64,000 nt of DNA from Candidatus Poribacteria bacterium (GCA_022821725.1 JAJEDB010000061.1:62001-126000); one strand, 5' to 3'. Positions 24,762 to 34,005 are shown, counted from the stretch's first letter. Notes: generated by a model not told the origin, from the letters alone. Numbers and translations are program-made.

Positions 24762-25760
24762 TTATTCCTCGAACGCCGCATCAAAGGCAACAGCAGAGGG
24801 TTCAAAATCATAACCCTTGACAGCCGCACACGATTCGCGGGCACCGTGTTCTCTGTCCATTCCACTGTCTTCCCACTCGATGGAGAGCGGACCGTCGTAT
24901 TCCATGACGTTGAGGGCGCGGATAATCTCTTCGAAGTTAACGTTACCACGACCGATGGAACGGAAGTCCCAATTTCTCCGGAGATCTCCGAAGTTCAGAT
25001 GTCCACCGAATACACCCGATAAACGAGGCGTGTCAGCCCACCAGACATCTTTCATGTGGACGTGATAAATCCGATGGCTCAATCTTTCAAGGAATGCTAC
25101 ATAGTCAACACCTTGATAGCCGAGATGGCTGGGGTCGTAGTTGAATCCGAACGCTTCTCTGCCGTTGACTGACTCGATTGCACGTTCTGCGGTGACGATA
25201 TCAAAGGCGATTTCAGTGGGGTGAACTTCGAGTCCGAATTTGACACCGACTTCATCGAAGACATCAAAGATCGGGTTCCAGCGGTTGGCGAAATCTTCAA
25301 AACCGGCATCAATTTGTGATGGATCGTTCGGCGGGAAAGAGTACAGAAGATGCCATATCGAGCTACCGGTGAACCCATTGACGACGCTAACGCCGAGTTT
25401 CGCGGCGGCACGCGCTGTGTTTTTCATCTCTTCGGCGGCGCGTTCTTGAACGCCTGCGGGATCTCCGTCGCCCCAGATAGCCTCTGATAAGATGCCTTGA
25501 TGTCGGCTATCAATATTATCGCAGACTGCCTGTCCGACAAGGTGGTTACTGATTGACCAAACTTTGAGTCCGTATTTTGCGAGTAGATCGTGTCTGCCTT
25601 GGCAGTAGCTATCGTCTGCGAGTGCTTTGTCAACCTCAAAGTGGTCGCCCCAACAGGCGAGTTCTAAGCCATCATAGCCCCACCCGCTCGCTTTTTCTGC
25701 TAATTCCTCTAATGTTAAATCTGCCCATTGGCCTGTAAAGAGTGTTACAGGTCTTGCCAT
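24762..25760 (-). CDS. Sugar phosphate isomerase/epimerase family TIM barrel
   Basis: A 332-residue xylose-isomerase-like (AP-endonuclease 2 family) barrel. Markers are [27 protein letters not shown] near the start, [13 protein letters not shown] with the metal-binding glutamate, [25 protein letters not shown], and [17 protein letters not shown]. The pattern is common next to Gfo/Idh/MocA dehydrogenases in inositol or sugar-acid pathways, as here. The ATG at 25760 is preferred because AAGGAG precedes it; a leader repeat lies slightly further upstream. Confidence 0.86.
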   Translation of the reverse strand: MARPVTLFTGQWADLTLEELAEKASGWGYDGLELACWGDHFEVDKALADDSYCQGRHDLLAKYGLKVWSISNHLVGQAVCDNIDSRHQGILSEAIWGDGDPAGVQERAAEEMKNTARAAAKLGVSVVNGFTGSSIWHLLYSFPPNDPSQIDAGFEDFANRWNPIFDVFDEVGVKFGLEVHPTEIAFDIVTAERAIESVNGREAFGFNYDPSHLGYQGVDYVAFLERLSHRIYHVHMKDVWWADTPRLSGVFGGHLNFGDLRRNWDFRSIGRGNVNFEEIIRALNVMEYDGPLSIEWEDSGMDREHGARESCAAVKGYDFEPSAVAFDAAFEE

Positions 25761-25783
25761 GGTATTATATCTCCTTTTTCTAA

Positions 25784-25800
25784 TGTTCCTTGCGGTTCGA
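25784..25800 (-). repeat. Dispersed leader repeat fragment (copy before the isomerase gene)
   Basis: The minus strand reads CGAACCGCAAGGAACATT. Unlike other copies it lies about 24 bp from the ATG, with a separate AAGGAG in between. Confidence 0.65.
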
Positions 25801-25872
25801 TTCGGCAAGTTATGTCAAAAATGCTCTGCTCCGTGTATCCAGCGCGCCCGTTGGTTGCGCTTCAGCACAAAA

Positions 25873-27045
25873 TTACGCGGGCGGCGTATACCTCGCATCG
25901 ATCCAGGCGCGTTGTTTACCACTGTCTACGGCTGCATTGATGAAATGCACGCCGCGCGCCCCATCTTGAACGGTTGGAAAATCTGTGTCGAATTCGGTTG
26001 GGGCTTCGTCTGCGATTTTCGCTGCTATTGTCCGTGCGGCGTTTACATAGATATTTGCGAATGCCTCAATGAACGCTTCAGGGTGTCCGAAAGGTATCCG
26101 CGAGTTGTGTTGGACGACCTCCGATAGATAGTCATTGCCGCGTTTGTAAACCTGTTCGGGACCATCGGGAAAACGAACGTAGAGATAGTTCGGATTCTCC
26201 TGCTGCCATTCCAGCGACGCGTCAGTGCCGTAGACACGGATACGCAAATTGTTCTCTTCGCCTACCGAGATTTGTGATGCATAAAGCACACCGCGGACGC
26301 CGTTTTCATAATGCACGAGTAAATTTCCATCGTCTTCTAATAAGCGTCCCTCTACAAAAGTGGTCATATCCGCACAGATTTCTTCGATGTCGAGTCCTGT
26401 GATATAGTGTGCCAGGTTCTCCGCATGGGAACCGATGTCTCCGATACATGAGGACGCACCCGCTTGCTTCGGATCTGTGCGCCAGACGGCTTGTTTCGCG
26501 CCTTCGTCCTCTAAGAATGTTGCGAGCCAGCCTTGCGGATATTCAACGACGATTTTGCGGAGCGTTCCGAGTTTTCCTGCTTTCACGAGTTCACGTGCCT
26601 GCTTCACCATCGGATAGCCGGTGTAGTTGTGCGTGAGTGCGAAAACGACATCGTGTTCTTTGACGAGGTTGCATAGTGCTTCAGCATCGGCAACCGTTGT
26701 TGTCATCGGTTTATCGCAGACGACGTGGAATCCTGCTTCAATAAAGGTTTTGGCGACATCGAAATGGATGTGGTTCGGTGTCACGATTGAGACGAAGTCG
26801 ATACGTTCGCCTTCGGGAAGTTGACTCTCCTTCTCTGCCATCTCTTGATAAGACCCGTAGACCCGGTTTGCATCGAGGAAGAGTTCGGCACCTTGTTGTT
26901 GCGATTTTTCGGGTGATGATGAGAATGCACCCGCAACGAGATCGATTTCTCCGTCAAGTGCCGCGGCTTTACGATGGACAGCACCGATGAAGGCATCCGG
27001 TCCACCCCCGACCATGCCGTAACGTATTTTCCTGTTCAGTGGCAT
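25873..27045 (-). CDS. Gfo/Idh/MocA-family oxidoreductase
   Basis: A 390-residue enzyme. It opens with KIRYGMVGGGPDAFIGAVHRKAA, a Rossmann variant seen in this family. VCDKPMTTTVADAEALC holds the KP motif, THNYTGYPMVKQARELV follows, and SCIGDIGSHAENLAHYITG holds the active-site D and H. It is longer than the homologue at 19866-20873, with about 35% more C-terminal strand text. Start chosen at 27045 because AAAGGAG precedes it and its promoter lies just upstream. It heads the run toward the sugar isomerase. Confidence 0.87.
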   Translation of the reverse strand: MPLNRKIRYGMVGGGPDAFIGAVHRKAAALDGEIDLVAGAFSSSPEKSQQQGAELFLDANRVYGSYQEMAEKESQLPEGERIDFVSIVTPNHIHFDVAKTFIEAGFHVVCDKPMTTTVADAEALCNLVKEHDVVFALTHNYTGYPMVKQARELVKAGKLGTLRKIVVEYPQGWLATFLEDEGAKQAVWRTDPKQAGASSCIGDIGSHAENLAHYITGLDIEEICADMTTFVEGRLLEDDGNLLVHYENGVRGVLYASQISVGEENNLRIRVYGTDASLEWQQENPNYLYVRFPDGPEQVYKRGNDYLSEVVQHNSRIPFGHPEAFIEAFANIYVNAARTIAAKIADEAPTEFDTDFPTVQDGARGVHFINAAVDSGKQRAWIDARYTPPA

Positions 27046-27104
27046 TTTGCGTATTGTCTCCTTTGCTTTGTAATCTGGGAAACCTGTAAGTTTCGCCCTA
27101 TATG

Positions 27105-27124
27105 GTATTTTGATTCCAAAATAC
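27105..27124 (-). promoter_or_regulatory. Candidate operator (perfect 8-bp dyad)
   Basis: GTATTTTG-attc-CAAAATAC lies directly after the -10 box of the promoter at 27125-27153, at the expected transcription start. The position suits repressor binding. No regulator gene is nearby. Confidence 0.55.
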
Positions 27125-27153
27125 ATTATCTCATATTTGAGCGTTTTTTTCAA
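27125..27153 (-). promoter_or_regulatory. Sigma-70-like promoter for the Gfo/Idh/MocA gene
   Basis: On the minus strand TTGAAA (27153-27148) and GATAAT (27130-27125) have a 17-bp spacer. The gene's ATG is 80 bp downstream. Confidence 0.65.
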
Positions 27154-27411
27154 GATTTTTGTTCAGGAAGGGTGTATAAAGATTTTGGCGGTCGGTTGTC
27201 AGAAGGAGGGTTTGGAGGATAGGAGGAATTCAGGATCTCGGATACCGGATTTTAGGGATGGGTTTTTGTTTGGCATGGATGTCTCAACCTTAATCAGGAA
27301 ACGGAACGCGTTCGTAGATTTCCTGCAGTTGATAATTTGCATTATAGCGTAACTTCGAGAAGATGTCAAGGCGGGCAGCTGAGATTTTACTACACACATC
27401 TTCTTGATTTG
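27154..27411. other. Divergent intergenic stretch without a gene
   Basis: The rest of the 420-bp space between divergent sugar genes holds no convincing ORF. It has a purine-rich part (27200-27240) and no repeat family that I recognise. Confidence 0.5.
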
Positions 27412-27420
27412 TGATATACT
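27412..27420 (+). promoter_or_regulatory. Extended -10 promoter for the SMP-30 gene
   Basis: TGATATACT combines the TGn extension with a TATACT box. No good -35 is seen. The ATG at 27466 has a GAAGGAG ribosome site. Confidence 0.45.
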
Positions 27421-27465
27421 TGTCTGTAGAAATCGGAAGTGTTTTGCTATTTGAAGGAGATTTGC

Positions 27466-28434
27466 ATGACTACAGAAAGAAAATGGGACGATTCAATTGT
27501 CCGCTATCCAGACCCCGCGATTGAGGCGCTGGATCCACGTTTTGGAAAATATACAATCGGGAATTCTGTCGTTGAACGGTTATGGACAGGCTCGCGCTGG
27601 GCAGAGGGACCTGCCTGGTTCGGCGATGGTGGGTATCTGCTCTGGAGCGATATTCCGAACAATCGGATTCTGAAATGGGAAGAATCCACCGGCGACGTGA
27701 GCGTCTACCGGAAACCGTCGAACTATACCAACGGACACACCCGCGATCGGCAGGGCAGGCTCGTCAGTTGCGAACACGGTGCACGGCGTGTCACACGCAC
27801 TGAATACGACGGGACGATTACCGTGCTGATGGATAGCTTTGATGGGAAACCGCTCAACGCACCGAACGATGTCGCCGTCCATCCCGATGGGCATGTCTGG
27901 TTTACCGATCCCGGATACGGGATTATGCTCAACTATGAAGGACATGTCGCCGAATTTGAGTTGCCGACCTGCGTGTATCGTCTCAATCCTGATACGGGAG
28001 AAGCAACCGTCGCGACGGATGAACTCGAAAAACCGAACGGTATCTGCTTTTCACCCGACTATGAAAAACTCTATCTCGTGGATACCGGTGTTACGCATAA
28101 AGAGGGAACGCCACGCCACCTTTTCATCTATGATGTGATAGATGGTGAGCGGTTAGGCAAACAAGAGGTGTTCTGTGATACATCGCCCGGTATTGCTGAC
28201 GGTATTCGGTGTGATGTTGACGGAAATCTATGGGCAAGCGCAGGTTGGGTTGGCGACGGATACGATGGCGTGCATGTTTTCGCACCAGACGGAACACGTA
28301 TCGGGCAAATTCACCTCCCAGAAATTTGTGCAAACCTCTGCTTCGGTGGGGTCAAGAGAAACAGATTATTTATGATGGGTAGCCAGTCTCTCTACGCAGT
28401 TTATGTGGAAGCGCAGGGAGTTCCGTACTTTTAA
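27466..28434 (+). CDS. SMP-30/gluconolactonase-family lactonase
   Basis: A 322-residue six-bladed propeller hydrolase. WAEGPAWFGDGGYLLWSDIPNNRILKW is the family start, with the metal-binding glutamate in AEGPAW. LNAPNDVAVHPDGHVWFTDPGYG gives the conserved N-D pair, and EKPNGICFSPDYEKLYLVDTG and GIADGIRCDVDGNLWASAGW give the remaining ligands. It opens sugar lactones to aldonic acids in the cytosol, fitting a neighbourhood of sugar dehydrogenases whose products are lactones. It is divergent from them and has its own extended -10 promoter. Confidence 0.9.
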   Translation: MTTERKWDDSIVRYPDPAIEALDPRFGKYTIGNSVVERLWTGSRWAEGPAWFGDGGYLLWSDIPNNRILKWEESTGDVSVYRKPSNYTNGHTRDRQGRLVSCEHGARRVTRTEYDGTITVLMDSFDGKPLNAPNDVAVHPDGHVWFTDPGYGIMLNYEGHVAEFELPTCVYRLNPDTGEATVATDELEKPNGICFSPDYEKLYLVDTGVTHKEGTPRHLFIYDVIDGERLGKQEVFCDTSPGIADGIRCDVDGNLWASAGWVGDGYDGVHVFAPDGTRIGQIHLPEICANLCFGGVKRNRLFMMGSQSLYAVYVEAQGVPYF

Positions 28435-28448
28435 TCACTCGTAAAACG

Positions 28449-29261
28449 ATGGATGCCTTAGAACATATCAACTGCCCAATTTGTGAACGGAATGAAACGG
28501 AAGAACTTTTCAGTAAGGACGCCTTATCGGTGGTCGTCTGCAAGCGGTGTTCCTTGCGTTATGTCAATCCGAGAATCAATCGTGAGACCCTTGAAGACGG
28601 GTATATTGAGACTTACTATCCGCCGGATAAAGTAGAACGCATCCATACGGATAGCATGGAATGGTTACAGATGACGGAGCGTTTATCTGAGTTAGAGAAA
28701 CACCGTCAGGATAAAGGGAGACTTTTGGATGTAGGATGCGGTATCGGGACGTTTCTGGATCTCGCACGCGAAGGAGGTTGGGAACCGTACGGTGTTGATC
28801 CCTCCAAGAGCGGTATCACTTTCGCGCAAGAGATACATAAATTAGACGTGCAGTGTGGGGAGGTCTTTGATGCGAATTTTCCGACTGCCTATTTCGACGC
28901 AATTACACTCTACCATGTATTGGAGCATATCCCGGCGTTAAATCCACTCCTCAGCGAGTTACGTCGGGTTCTGAAGCCTCAGACAGGGACCCTTGTCATT
29001 GAAGTCCCGAACGGTGAGGGTTTGCAGAGCCGCCTTCAGAAAGCGGATTGGCCCTATGTCCACCCACGCGATCATCTCTACTATTTTTCCGCGCGTTCTT
29101 TACCGAAATTACTTCGGAAGCACGGTTTTCAGGACGTTACATTGGGGAAACCGCGCCGCGTTAGCCCGACAGTAGGGATGGGTTTCGCACTTCGTCAAGC
29201 CGCAACTGCTGCCTTGGTTCGGTTCCATTTAGGCACAGTGATCCGAGTGTATGCGAGTTAG
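28449..29261 (+). CDS. Class I SAM-dependent methyltransferase with N-terminal zinc-ribbon
   Basis: A 270-residue protein. C9-P-I-C and C31-K-R-C look like a zinc ribbon. RLLDVGCGIGTFLDLA (about residues 96-111) is the SAM-binding motif I, FDAITLYHVLEHIP is the motif with the HxLEH signature, and LRRVLKPQTGTLVIEVPN is motif III. This group often methylates sugars or lipids in surface glycan clusters. It starts 14 bp after the lactonase gene and probably shares its transcript. Substrate unknown. Confidence 0.86.
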   Translation: MDALEHINCPICERNETEELFSKDALSVVVCKRCSLRYVNPRINRETLEDGYIETYYPPDKVERIHTDSMEWLQMTERLSELEKHRQDKGRLLDVGCGIGTFLDLAREGGWEPYGVDPSKSGITFAQEIHKLDVQCGEVFDANFPTAYFDAITLYHVLEHIPALNPLLSELRRVLKPQTGTLVIEVPNGEGLQSRLQKADWPYVHPRDHLYYFSARSLPKLLRKHGFQDVTLGKPRRVSPTVGMGFALRQAATAALVRFHLGTVIRVYAS

Positions 29262-29271
29262 GACGTGCGTT

Positions 29272-29739
29272 TCACGGTTTGGGTGCTTGATAAGAGAATG
29301 TTTGGATAACCTCGTTCATGAGGAGCCGTTGTGCGATCGTCTCAAGCACTTCTGTATTTAGCGTCCCAGTGAACCAATATTTGTTTCCCGTTCGAACGGC
29401 GGTAACGCCCGCAATGCCTAAGTCTGTGATGCCTTTGACGGTGCTATCACCGACTGCGTCCGTAACACCGGGCTTGAATTGAACTTCAAGGGTCCAATCT
29501 GTGTCGGTATCATTGTCAGTTCCAAAGGCGTAAGCTTGTGTAATGGGATCGGCGAGGAGTTCAGTGCCGATTCGGTCCATCGTTTCTGCCTCGAAGGATC
29601 CTTCGATCCAGTAGACTGTAGCTGTGCGTACAGCATCGATGCCATTGATACCAAGATCGGTTATATCCTCAAGAATACCTTGTCCAACGGTATCGGGGAC
29701 TTCAGGTTTATAGTAAACTTCAACTTTCCAGTTTTTCAT
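29272..29739 (-). CDS. Tandem PurS-like protein
   Basis: A 155-residue protein built from two homologous PurS-like units (about residues 3-75 and 83-150). Both read W-x-(V/L)-EV-x(2)-KP-x-V-x-D-x-VG...ITDLGI-x-G(I/V)-x-AVRT...YW...LL-x-(D/N)-x-(I/V)-x-Q. PurS normally has about 80 residues and bridges PurL and PurQ in FGAM synthase. Here the duplicate may form that bridge as an internal dimer, or serve another ammonia-channelling role. No purine genes lie nearby. The ATG at 29739 is chosen because the fold begins there. Confidence 0.75.
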   Translation of the reverse strand: MKNWKVEVYYKPEVPDTVGQGILEDITDLGINGIDAVRTATVYWIEGSFEAETMDRIGTELLADPITQAYAFGTDNDTDTDWTLEVQFKPGVTDAVGDSTVKGITDLGIAGVTAVRTGNKYWFTGTLNTEVLETIAQRLLMNEVIQTFSYQAPKP

Positions 29740-29826
29740 GATTTTTTCGTCGCTATTTCTGTGTAATGCTAAAATGAAAATGAAGATTTCGATGCCCGAT
29801 TGCGATTTTGCAAAGGACACCTAAAA

Positions 29827-30681
29827 ATGCCAACTGAACAGATTTCTAATATAAATTCGCAAACAACGTCACTCAATATTCTGGTTTTCGGTGCACATCC
29901 CGATGATTGTGATATTAAAGCGGGAGGTATCGCTGCCTTATATGTCCAACAGGGACATCGCGTTCAATTTGTCTCTGTTACGAACGGCGATGCAGGACAT
30001 CACGAAATGGGTGGCGGTTCTTTGGCGCAGCGGCGATATAGGGAAGCACAAGCCGCCGCTGAAGTCGTCGGCATTGAATATGCGTTATTGGACAATCACG
30101 ATGGCGAACTCATGCCGACGTTAGAAAACCGATATAAAATTATTCGCACGATTCGTGAATTCCAGCCAGATTTAATTATGACCCACCGGCCCAACGATTA
30201 TCATCCTGACCATCGGTATACGTCAACGCTGGTTCAAGACGCGGCATACATGGTGACTGTGCCGAACATCTGTGCCCTCACACCGCATTTAGAGAAAAAC
30301 CCTGTTATCGCTTATTTGAGCGATGGTTTCATGAAACCCTATCCCTTCACACCCGATGTTGTTGTTGGTATTGATGCTGTCGTTGAACAGAAGATTGATA
30401 TGCTTCACTGTCACGTATCGCAGTTTTACGAGTGGCTGCCTTACAACAGTGGCTCGTTAGATACCGTCCCTGCGGGTGCCTCGGAACGGCGTGCTTGGCT
30501 CGCTGAACGCTTGCGAAATCGTTTTCGAGATGTCGCTGAAAAGCATCGAGATTTGCTAATAGCACGCTATGGTGAAGAGGTGGGAGCGCACATCAAGTAT
30601 GCTGAGGCATTTGAGGGATGCGAATACGGTTCCGCACTCACCCCAGAAAATATCCCCACCCTCTTTCCGTTTTTCAAGTAA
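29827..30681 (+). CDS. PIG-L/LmbE-family deacetylase
   Basis: A 284-residue zinc-dependent N-deacetylase. VFGAHPDDCDIKAGG provides the AHPDD metal motif, HRPNDYHPDHRYT the second histidine site, and a conserved FVSVTNGDAGHHEMGG loop follows the first strand. Such enzymes remove acetyl groups from GlcNAc-containing glycolipids or thiol cofactors such as bacillithiol. The ATG at 29827 follows AAAGGACACC. A small cytochrome gene follows 19 bp later. Confidence 0.88.
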   Translation: MPTEQISNINSQTTSLNILVFGAHPDDCDIKAGGIAALYVQQGHRVQFVSVTNGDAGHHEMGGGSLAQRRYREAQAAAEVVGIEYALLDNHDGELMPTLENRYKIIRTIREFQPDLIMTHRPNDYHPDHRYTSTLVQDAAYMVTVPNICALTPHLEKNPVIAYLSDGFMKPYPFTPDVVVGIDAVVEQKIDMLHCHVSQFYEWLPYNSGSLDTVPAGASERRAWLAERLRNRFRDVAEKHRDLLIARYGEEVGAHIKYAEAFEGCEYGSALTPENIPTLFPFFK

Positions 30682-30700
30682 GGAGTTTCATTTTAACGCT

Positions 30701-30976
30701 ATGCCAACGGAACAAGCCAGTCCCAGAACGCTTTTTGTTATTGTCAGTGTTATTGGTCTTATCTTTGCGATTGTGATGGTTATACTTTTTTTTAATGCTG
30801 CACCCGCACGTTCTAATATCGAGGTGCATCGCGGTTCAGAGGAAGCGGTTGAGTGTCTGAAGTGTCACTTAAGAGGCGATGAAAAATCACCAACGATGCC
30901 GCATCTCAATCTCGGTCGGTGCAACCTCTGCCACGGGTTGTCTAACGAAGACCCGCAAGCGCAAGATAGTAAGTGA
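30701..30976 (+). CDS. Small membrane-anchored diheme c-type cytochrome
   Basis: A 91-residue protein. Residues 9-31 form one transmembrane anchor (LFVIVSVIGLIFAIVMVILFF). The exported tail carries two c-heme sites, CLKCH and CNLCH, with extra histidines (VHRGSEE, MPHLN) as possible distal ligands. It is the size of a NapC/NirT-like fragment or of TorC-type anchors but is much shorter, so it is more likely a small electron carrier. The ATG at 30701 is preferred over an upstream start that overlaps the deacetylase gene. Confidence 0.78.
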   Translation: MPTEQASPRTLFVIVSVIGLIFAIVMVILFFNAAPARSNIEVHRGSEEAVECLKCHLRGDEKSPTMPHLNLGRCNLCHGLSNEDPQAQDSK

Positions 30977-30983
30977 CACACGG

Positions 30984-31880
30984 CTACGAGCTATCGGCGG
31001 GACTCAGGATGGCTTTGATTCCTATCCACGTAACTTTATCTTCTGCTTCACTGATGACTTCAAGACATTGAAACTGATGTGCTTCTAAAACCGACTTAAT
31101 TTGCGCGAGTTCAGCCTCTAAAATCCCAGAAAAAATGACGATTCCATCGGGATAAAGTCGTTGTGCGCAGAACGGAATCATTGGGAGAATTGCCTTCGTT
31201 AAGATGTTCCCAACGATGAGATGGTATCTGTTTGCGCTTCCTTTGAGTCCATCGCCTTGAGATAAATACACCTGCGATGCCACACGATTTGACTGAAAAT
31301 TGGCTGCTGCAACGGGGAGTGCTGTCGAATCAATTTCAATCGCGTCAACGTGTGCCGCCCCTAACTTGATAGCAGCAATTGTTAAGATCCCCGAACCTGT
31401 CCCGATGTCAGCAACTTGATGATATGGCTCGACGGTGCGTTCCAATAATTCGAGGGAAAGTCGTGTGGTCGGATGGTAACCTGTCCCGAATGCCATGCCC
31501 GGATCGAGTTGAATTAGGATTTCCGCTTTGTTGTGGGAGATCTCACTCCATGTCGGTGCAATGACGATCCTTTTGCCAACACGCTGTGGTGGGAAGGCGG
31601 CTTTCCATGCCTCTTCCCATTTCTCGGGTTTGACATGTTTTAGATCAATCGTCGCGGGGTGTGGTTGGATACCCCATGTTGGCAGCTCCGTAAGGAAGTC
31701 GCGCAATTTTTGCGTCCGGGCATCAACTCGGTCATCTAAAGGGTAATGGGCGATGAGGTCTACCAGGGATGCCTTCTTCTCTTTGAGCTCAACGCCGATT
31801 GCCTTTAATTCGAAGAGAAGGTTCGCAACGGCTTCTGATGCTTCTTGAGAGGTCGTTACCGTGATTCTTACCCAGTCCAT
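30984..31880 (-). CDS. prmA: Ribosomal protein L11 methyltransferase
   Basis: A 298-residue PrmA. The central LDPGMAFGTGYHPTTRLSLELLE is the family signature, VADIGTGSGILTIAAIKLGA binds SAM, and VGNILTKAIL holds the N-P/I-L catalytic-like block. An N-terminal domain (residues 1-100) resembles the L11-binding module. It trimethylates L11. The ATG at 31880 starts MDWVRITVTT; a GTG three codons upstream is an alternative. It is the last gene of the long minus-strand run, behind dnaJ. Confidence 0.9.
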   Translation of the reverse strand: MDWVRITVTTSQEASEAVANLLFELKAIGVELKEKKASLVDLIAHYPLDDRVDARTQKLRDFLTELPTWGIQPHPATIDLKHVKPEKWEEAWKAAFPPQRVGKRIVIAPTWSEISHNKAEILIQLDPGMAFGTGYHPTTRLSLELLERTVEPYHQVADIGTGSGILTIAAIKLGAAHVDAIEIDSTALPVAAANFQSNRVASQVYLSQGDGLKGSANRYHLIVGNILTKAILPMIPFCAQRLYPDGIVIFSGILEAELAQIKSVLEAHQFQCLEVISEAEDKVTWIGIKAILSPADSS

Positions 31881-31910
31881 ATTTACCACGTTTCTGCGTT
31901 CGTGCTTTGT

Positions 31911-31937
31911 GTAGGGGCTGGGTCACACAGCCCCTAC
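31911..31937. repeat. Perfect 10-bp hairpin repeat between dnaJ and prmA
   Basis: GTAGGGGCTG-ggtcaca-CAGCCCCTAC. There is no T tract on the transcribed side, so it is more likely a REP-type element than a terminator. Confidence 0.75.
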
Positions 31938-31950
31938 GGACCGGTAGATT

Positions 31951-33072
31951 CTATTCCGGGTCTTCGTCATCGTGTCTACCGAGCAGTTTATCCCAGAATC
32001 CACCGTGTTCGCTCTGGTGGGATTCTCCACGCAGTTTCGCAAATTCTTCTAACTTGCTTCGTTGTTCCGTGCTGAGATGCTTTGGTGTTTCGATCTCTAC
32101 TCTCACGACCAGATCACCTGAATAGGAGCGTCTATAATGTGGCACCCCTTTGTTAGGGATACGGAGGTGGGCACCCCACTGTGTACCCGGCGGGATGTGC
32201 AATTCCTCCTTCCCATCAATACTATCAACTTCAATGTTCCCACCGAGGGTGGCTTGGACAAACGAGATTTTGGCGGATGTAATAAGGTCGTTGCGATCCC
32301 GTTGAAAACGTGTGTGCGGTTCGACATTAATGACGACAAACAGATCACCCGACGGTGCCCCGTTTATACCGACTTCGCCTTCGCCTCGTAGTTGATACTT
32401 GAAACCTGTATCAACGCCTTTATCGATATTTAACTTAATGTCGCGCGTGTTTCGGACAACACCTCTCCCGCTGCAGGATTGACAGGGCTCTGTAATAATG
32501 GCACCTTCTCCCCGGCATCTCGGACACGTTCGGGACATTGTGAAAAACCCTTGTGATTGGCTGATTTGACCCCTGCCGTGACATTGCGGACACGGTGTAG
32601 GCCGTGTGCCTTTTTTGGCACCACTGCCTTCACAGGTAGGGCACGATTCAATTCGTGGCACTTGGATTGTGACTTCCTTGCCATGGATAACGTCTTCCAG
32701 TGTTACCTCAAGGTTATATTGTAAACTGCGTCCGCGTTTGGGGGAACGCCGCGTACTACCGAATCCACTAAAGAGGTCGCCAAAAACATCACCGAAAACG
32801 TCGTCAAGGTTTATCCCAAGGTCTCCGAAATCAGTTCCCATGCCCTCCAGTCCTGCGTGCCCGAACCTATCATAACGGTCCCGTTTCTCAGCGTCTTGCA
32901 AGACTTCATACGCCTCTGTGGCTTCCTTGAATTTATCTTCGGCAACTTTATCGCCCGGATTTTTGTCCGGATGGAATTGTATGGCGAGTTTGCGATACGC
33001 CTTTTTTATTGCGTCCGCATCGGCATCACGATTGACGTTCAGAATCTCATAATAGTCGCGTTTTTGCGTCAT
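31951..33072 (-). CDS. dnaJ: Chaperone DnaJ
   Basis: A 373-residue type I J-protein. The J domain has HPDKNPGDK (about residues 35-43). A short glycine/phenylalanine region ([12 protein letters not shown]) follows, then four zinc motifs [24 protein letters not shown] and CQSCSGRG, and the client-binding C-terminal domains. It stimulates the ATPase of DnaK, which is not in this window. grpE lies 18 bp upstream, and both are cotranscribed. Length and domain order are normal. Confidence 0.97.
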   Translation of the reverse strand: MTQKRDYYEILNVNRDADADAIKKAYRKLAIQFHPDKNPGDKVAEDKFKEATEAYEVLQDAEKRDRYDRFGHAGLEGMGTDFGDLGINLDDVFGDVFGDLFSGFGSTRRSPKRGRSLQYNLEVTLEDVIHGKEVTIQVPRIESCPTCEGSGAKKGTRPTPCPQCHGRGQISQSQGFFTMSRTCPRCRGEGAIITEPCQSCSGRGVVRNTRDIKLNIDKGVDTGFKYQLRGEGEVGINGAPSGDLFVVINVEPHTRFQRDRNDLITSAKISFVQATLGGNIEVDSIDGKEELHIPPGTQWGAHLRIPNKGVPHYRRSYSGDLVVRVEIETPKHLSTEQRSKLEEFAKLRGESHQSEHGGFWDKLLGRHDDEDPE

Positions 33073-33090
33073 ATACTGTCCTTCCTGTCA

Positions 33091-33942
33091 CTATTCAGTA
33101 GTATCAGTAGCATCTGTATCATCCGACACGTCGTCTGATGCGTCTTCTTCGGCGGGTCCCTGGGAGACGACAACTTGAGAGGCGCGTAGAACACGGGTAT
33201 GCAACATGTAGCCACGCCGAAATTCTTCAATAATTTTTCCTTCTGGTACATCGTCCGATGCTGTGACCAAGAGTGCCTCGTGTTGATTTGGATCGAAAAT
33301 TTCACCAACTGCTTCAATGGATGTCAGTCCGTGGATTCTAAGGGCATCTAAGAATTGTTTGTGAACGAGTTGCACGCCTTCGGTGAAGGTCGTGAAGGCG
33401 TGTGATGCATCGCTCGTTTCGCCTTGTTCTGCTGCGCTTTTGATCGCGGCTTCCAGACTGTCCAGGACCGGAATCATTCCTTCTAAAATTCCCTCATTGG
33501 CGAATTTGAGTTGCCGTTGATAATCCACTTGCAAGCGTTTTTTGGTATTCTCAGCTTCTGCTGCTGTGCGTAGAAGACGATCGCGTTCCGCTTTATATTC
33601 CTCATGGACCTGTTGGACAGCGGTTTCTACCTCTTTTTCGATTTCCGTGTGCAATAAGTCTTCGCGTTCTGCTTCGTATTGCTCACGCACCCTTTGCACG
33701 ATCGCCTCGACTTCTCCTTTGACATCGGAGGTGAGGTTGGCAGCCGTTTCTTCAACAGGCGCGATGCGTTCTTCTATCTCCTTTTTTACTTCCGATTTGA
33801 CTGTATCGAGTGCCGTCTCCGCGATTTCCCGCATTCGCTCGGCAATTGTTTTTTCTTTCCCTGTGCTGGAAGCGTTATCAGCAGACGCTTCCGTTTCTGT
33901 CTCTTTTTCTGTGTCTATGTGTATTTCTTTAACTTCAGCCAT
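33091..33942 (-). CDS. grpE: Nucleotide exchange factor GrpE with extended coiled coil
   Basis: A 283-residue GrpE, longer than the roughly 200 of E. coli because residues 40-130 are a long acidic coiled coil (EVKKEIEERIAPVEET, EAEREDLLHTEIEKEVETAVQQVHEEY). The core is recognisable: AENTKKRLQVDYQRQLKFA, then GMIPVLDSLEAAIKSA, and IFDPNQHEALLVTASDDVPEGKIIEEFRRGY MLHTRVLRAS. It releases ADP from DnaK. The acidic C-terminal DDVSDDTDATDTTE is low-complexity. Confidence 0.95.
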   Translation of the reverse strand: MAEVKEIHIDTEKETETEASADNASSTGKEKTIAERMREIAETALDTVKSEVKKEIEERIAPVEETAANLTSDVKGEVEAIVQRVREQYEAEREDLLHTEIEKEVETAVQQVHEEYKAERDRLLRTAAEAENTKKRLQVDYQRQLKFANEGILEGMIPVLDSLEAAIKSAAEQGETSDASHAFTTFTEGVQLVHKQFLDALRIHGLTSIEAVGEIFDPNQHEALLVTASDDVPEGKIIEEFRRGYMLHTRVLRASQVVVSQGPAEEDASDDVSDDTDATDTTE

Positions 33943-34005
33943 AATGAAGTCCTTCTGTCCTTCTTGAGGTGTGCTTGGAAAGCACGTTTGTTGGAGTCGT
34001 CCATT

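Noticed and set aside
25790..25802. tRNA T-arm-like GGTTCGATTC
   Set aside because: The match belongs to the reversed leader repeat; no acceptor, D or anticodon arms can be drawn around it. No tRNA or rRNA gene was found in the window.
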